From positions 1 to 54,917 of the forward strand of contig QOQU01000015.1 of NCBI GenBank assembly GCA_003327455.1: a DNA stretch of 54,917 bases, read 5' to 3'. A model generated the notes under the pieces. The model did not search any database and was not told the origin of the DNA. It was given only the letters and a program-made list of their open reading frames with translations. Position numbers and translations under genes: made by a program. This DNA is from Anaerolineae bacterium (GTDB taxonomy: Bacteria > Chloroflexota > Anaerolineae > Anaerolineales > UBA4823). How positions within the stretch are numbered: the first letter of the stretch is position 1; the number at the start of each line of letters is the position of its first letter. This document shows, one piece after another, positions 52,702 to 54,917 of the stretch.

Positions 52702-53304
52702 TCAAGTGATGTTTTGCTTTTCTTGAGTCTTTTGTAGTAAGTCCATTCTTAACATCCAACTCGCTTGATAGCCTATCGATAACATTCTTTTCAAATCACG
52801 ATGACATAACAAATAAATAACTATTATCGCAATGGAATGGATAAGTATAATCCACATAAAGTTTAGTTTTAGAAGACATAGAAGCAAGTCAAACGGTATG
52901 AAAGCGACTAACAAGAAGGCAACGAAAGTTAAGTTCTCTGTATTCGGCTGACGCTGAATTTTCTCAACACTTTTTTGGTATAAATCCCATACCTCTTTTA
53001 TATTTTTCTCATTTGGTTGAATCTTGGAAAGTACAAGATTTTGTATCACAACCGCGGTATTCACATAAATAATATGCCAGAAACGAAATTTATGCACTAT
53101 AAATACTAATATGCAACCAAAAAACCCAATGCTTATATAAATAAGTATTTGCATCACGTATGGAAGCTTAGTTATCTTGTTTAAAGAACTCAATAATAAT
53201 CCAAGGATAACAAAGTAAAAAGCGATGATTTGATCGCGCTTATTATCACTGGTCCGTAAATGATCATTTGCCTCTTGGTAAATATTTATTAGAATGTCAT
53301 CCAT
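52702..53304 (-). CDS. AT-rich membrane protein, function unknown
   Basis: A 200-aa protein with a short soluble N-terminus (EANDHLRTSDNKRDQIIAFY), two hydrophobic helices at about 28-45 and 50-72, a ~50-residue loop rich in Lys and Gln, and two more helices at about 125-170. I do not recognise the family; the layout recalls small effector-type membrane proteins but there is no partner gene. The codon use is strongly A/T-ending compared with the wec genes next to it, suggesting recent acquisition. AGGAGGAGC lies before the ATG. Confidence 0.75.
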   Translation of the reverse strand: MDDILINIYQEANDHLRTSDNKRDQIIAFYFVILGLLLSSLNKITKLPYVMQILIYISIGFFGCILVFIVHKFRFWHIIYVNTAVVIQNLVLSKIQPNEKNIKEVWDLYQKSVEKIQRQPNTENLTFVAFLLVAFIPFDLLLCLLKLNFMWIILIHSIAIIVIYLLCHRDLKRMLSIGYQASWMLRMDLLQKTQEKQNIT

Positions 53305-53438
53305 AATATCTGCTCCTCCTTGCTTGTTTGCTTAAGACCTAATTTGAACAGTTATAGATATTCTTGGGAAAAGTGAGCCAATAATTCTCTTAAACACAAA
53401 AGGTCGTATCAGTCCAATTCGAAATACGCTAATGATTT

Positions 53439-54722
53439 TTATGATTTCCTGAGTAAAAAACGGCTTGTTTTTGAAAGTATTTGGGATAATCGCCAAGATT
53501 TGCTGCTATAGATAGCATATAACTCTCGGTTCTTCGAGTCTAGCTGTTGGGTTAAGGAACTTAAGTCTTCGGTTAATTGTTTTATTAACTTCTCCTTTTC
53601 TTCTGTTCGACTACACAACTGTTCAGCAAAGCGATAATATGCATAACGATGATCGCGAGAACTGTTCAGAATGTTATTTGTCTTCACAGTCGTGGTACCA
53701 ATGATCTGTCTCCACTCCTCTAGATGTAAACTCATTCTACCCTGATGGATATAGTGCATATATGCATTTTGGGCAACGCGATGTCTTAAATTTTGATTAT
53801 CTATCAACAATTTCAGTGAGTGGTACCATTCCTCTAGTGTGGAGGCAAGGAGGCCATTCTCTCTATTCGTTATTACTCTCGCATAGGGGTCTAAATTGCT
53901 ATAGACACCGCCAACTCCCAAAGCACTGTATTCCCAATATTTAATAGAACTCTTACAGCGGTTAAACAAATTATCTACAAGAGGGGCAATAAAAATCTCT
54001 ACTTTCATTTGGGTCACAAGTTCAGCATGTTGGCGGTAGTCTAGAACTTCTTCCATGTGGTGGAGGTATGTCTGGCTGTTGATGAATTCACTCGGAGCTG
54101 AACCCCAAAAGTGAAATTCCAGCTTATTCTGGGTTTCATTTGCGAGTTGCCTGAGCACCGGCAGGATCATATCCAGATCAACACCGTGGGTGAGCCCCCC
54201 CATAAAACCAATTCGCACTTTATCATCTTTTGATATGCCCTGTGCATCAGGTGGAATTGAGGGCCAGATCCAATCGGGGGGATAGGACGGCCAAGTTGCA
54301 ATATCAGGGTTGAATGGCAAAAACAGATCCCTTAGAGTATCAGATGATACAATTACACGATCAGCCTCAATTACAGCTAGTAATATATATTCTAGAGTGG
54401 AAGTAAACCATGTCAGGAACGGATGATCTTCCGGCATCGCGATTAACAAATCATCGATTTCATAGATGACCGGTTTGTTCTCTTGTTTCGCAATATCCAT
54501 GATCCTCCGGTAGTTTTTATACGATGCCGGGAAAGTACGTTGAATTAACACATAGTCAGACTTTTTGATAAAGTCAAAATGGCACTGACCATCCTGACAG
54601 CCTCTAAGGATGTTCCACCCTAACTTCTCAGCAGGAGCACGATATCGCTGGTAAGCTAAGGCATGATCCCATGGATCAAAAGAATAAATAACTATAGTCT
54701 TGCGGTTATTTCCGCTGTTCAA
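53439..54722 (-). CDS. GT-B type glycosyltransferase with C-terminal coiled coil
   Basis: A 427-aa protein. The first third has YSFDPWDHALAYQRYRAPA and YEIDDLLIAMP, and the middle has RIGFMGGLTHGVDLDMIL and KYWEYSALGVGGVYSNL, the donor-site E(x)nG region of family 1/4-type transferases. Residues ~365-410 form a heptad-rich helix (EEKEKLIKQLTEDLSSL) ending SSKSWRLSQIL, a tail common in polysaccharide glycosyltransferases. The start is a TTG with TGGAGG upstream. AT-rich like its neighbour, it probably belongs to a surface-glycan cluster continuing beyond the window. Confidence 0.82.
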   Translation of the reverse strand: MNSGNNRKTIVIYSFDPWDHALAYQRYRAPAEKLGWNILRGCQDGQCHFDFIKKSDYVLIQRTFPASYKNYRRIMDIAKQENKPVIYEIDDLLIAMPEDHPFLTWFTSTLEYILLAVIEADRVIVSSDTLRDLFLPFNPDIATWPSYPPDWIWPSIPPDAQGISKDDKVRIGFMGGLTHGVDLDMILPVLRQLANETQNKLEFHFWGSAPSEFINSQTYLHHMEEVLDYRQHAELVTQMKVEIFIAPLVDNLFNRCKSSIKYWEYSALGVGGVYSNLDPYARVITNRENGLLASTLEEWYHSLKLLIDNQNLRHRVAQNAYMHYIHQGRMSLHLEEWRQIIGTTTVKTNNILNSSRDHRYAYYRFAEQLCSRTEEKEKLIKQLTEDLSSLTQQLDSKNRELYAIYSSKSWRLSQILSKTSRFLLRKS

Positions 54723-54769
54723 TTGACTGCCTCCAGTTTATCTGAATCCGTCAATCAAATACGCAGTTT

Positions 54770-54917
54770 TTACTTTGATTGTTTCAATAATTGTTCTTGT
54801 TTAAACCAGCGGATGTTGTAGAAGCGGGGGTCACTGGCCGGGTCATCGCCGAAAGTGCCGGCTTCCAGGGCATCCCAGATTTCCAGCACCGCCTGGGCAG
54901 CCCCCCGCTCTGCCAGA
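54770..54917 (-). CDS. 3' end of a gene that continues beyond the window
   Basis: The last 48 codons of a minus-strand frame are visible, ending at TAA (54772-54770). The text reads ERGAAQAVLEIWDALEAG, then DDPASDPRFYNIRW and the end KQEQLLKQSK. It is GC-rich until about 54830 and AT-rich at the very end. The sequence is protein-like but too short for a family assignment. It precedes the glycosyltransferase by 47 bp on the same strand, suggesting one operon. Confidence 0.65.
   Translation of the reverse strand, partial: LAERGAAQAVLEIWDALEAGTFGDDPASDPRFYNIRWFKQEQLLKQSK

Overview
The window looks like chromosome of a Chloroflexota bacterium, most likely class Anaerolineae (inferred). The grounds are the overall gene content, secreted proteins with Thr/Pro-rich linkers, an extracellular propeller ending in a YLPLVLR-type tail, and dispersed LTPTPSPTGR-coding palindromic repeats. 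The DNA is moderately GC-rich by eye except for the last ~2.2 kb, which is clearly AT-rich. No rRNA, tRNA or CRISPR array was seen.

Layout. 1-2.6 kb: 3' part of a large secreted beta-helix protein and its terminator. 2.7-8.9 kb: housekeeping run of mtaB, a HIT hydrolase, yqeY, a 7TM-HD phosphohydrolase, ybeY, a dgkA-type lipid kinase and an endonuclease IV-like gene. 8.9-9.4 kb: a ruined VapBC-like locus whose toxin start is joined in frame to a duplicated tail of the endonuclease gene. 9.4-11.2 kb (minus): parvulin lipoprotein and a membrane-anchored protein. 11.4-16.8 kb (plus): heme oxygenase, plsC-type acyltransferase, LPG-synthase-like membrane protein, FAD oxidoreductase, small EamA protein and a THUMP-like methyltransferase. 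16.8-18.3 kb (minus): PfkB kinase and a lipoprotein. 18.4-19.8 kb: rhodanese plus SufE. 20-24.35 kb: a decaying patch with an Asp-box propeller gene broken by an in-frame TGA, a dead IS5-like element and an N-terminally truncated tyrosine recombinase. 24.3-25.8 kb: promoter, SAM-I riboswitch with attenuator, and metK. 25.9-28.7 kb (minus): ECF sigma factor and a 740-residue putative membrane anti-sigma protein. 28.8-33.4 kb (minus): unknown gene, CBS-ACT protein, ClpB, PPOX flavoprotein. 33.6-38.3 kb: TolB-like propeller plus redoxin, panE, a cold-shock gene, gnd. 38.34-38.40 kb: candidate ~50-nt RNA. 38.4-43.7 kb: B3/B4-domain gene, then a plus-strand membrane/lipid run (EEP phosphatase, CDP-alcohol phosphatidyltransferase, flippase-like protein, small membrane protein, RibD-C reductase). 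43.9-47.9 kb (minus): nucleoside-type ABC importer without its binding protein. 48.2-52.6 kb: wecC-wecB-sulfotransferase-GT2 polysaccharide genes. 52.7-54.9 kb (minus, AT-rich): unknown membrane protein, glycosyltransferase and the end of another gene.

How genes work together. Metabolic and quality-control genes are mostly packed in translationally coupled pairs (ATGA or GTGA overlaps). metK is wired to intracellular S-adenosylmethionine through its leader. The two flippase-like genes each sit beside a phospholipid enzyme, suggesting lipid synthesis/translocation modules. The wec genes with a sulfotransferase suggest a sulfated, ManNAc-uronate-containing surface glycan.

The most interesting signals are: (1) a recurrent -10 hexamer ending 6-8 nt before the start codon of operon-leading genes, implying leaderless mRNAs; (2) the in-frame VapC-stub/endonuclease-tail chimera; (3) the promoter-hairpin-terminator unit at 38337-38400; (4) dispersed palindromic repeats translated inside an anti-sigma candidate. 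I found no clear new multi-gene defence or biosynthetic system.
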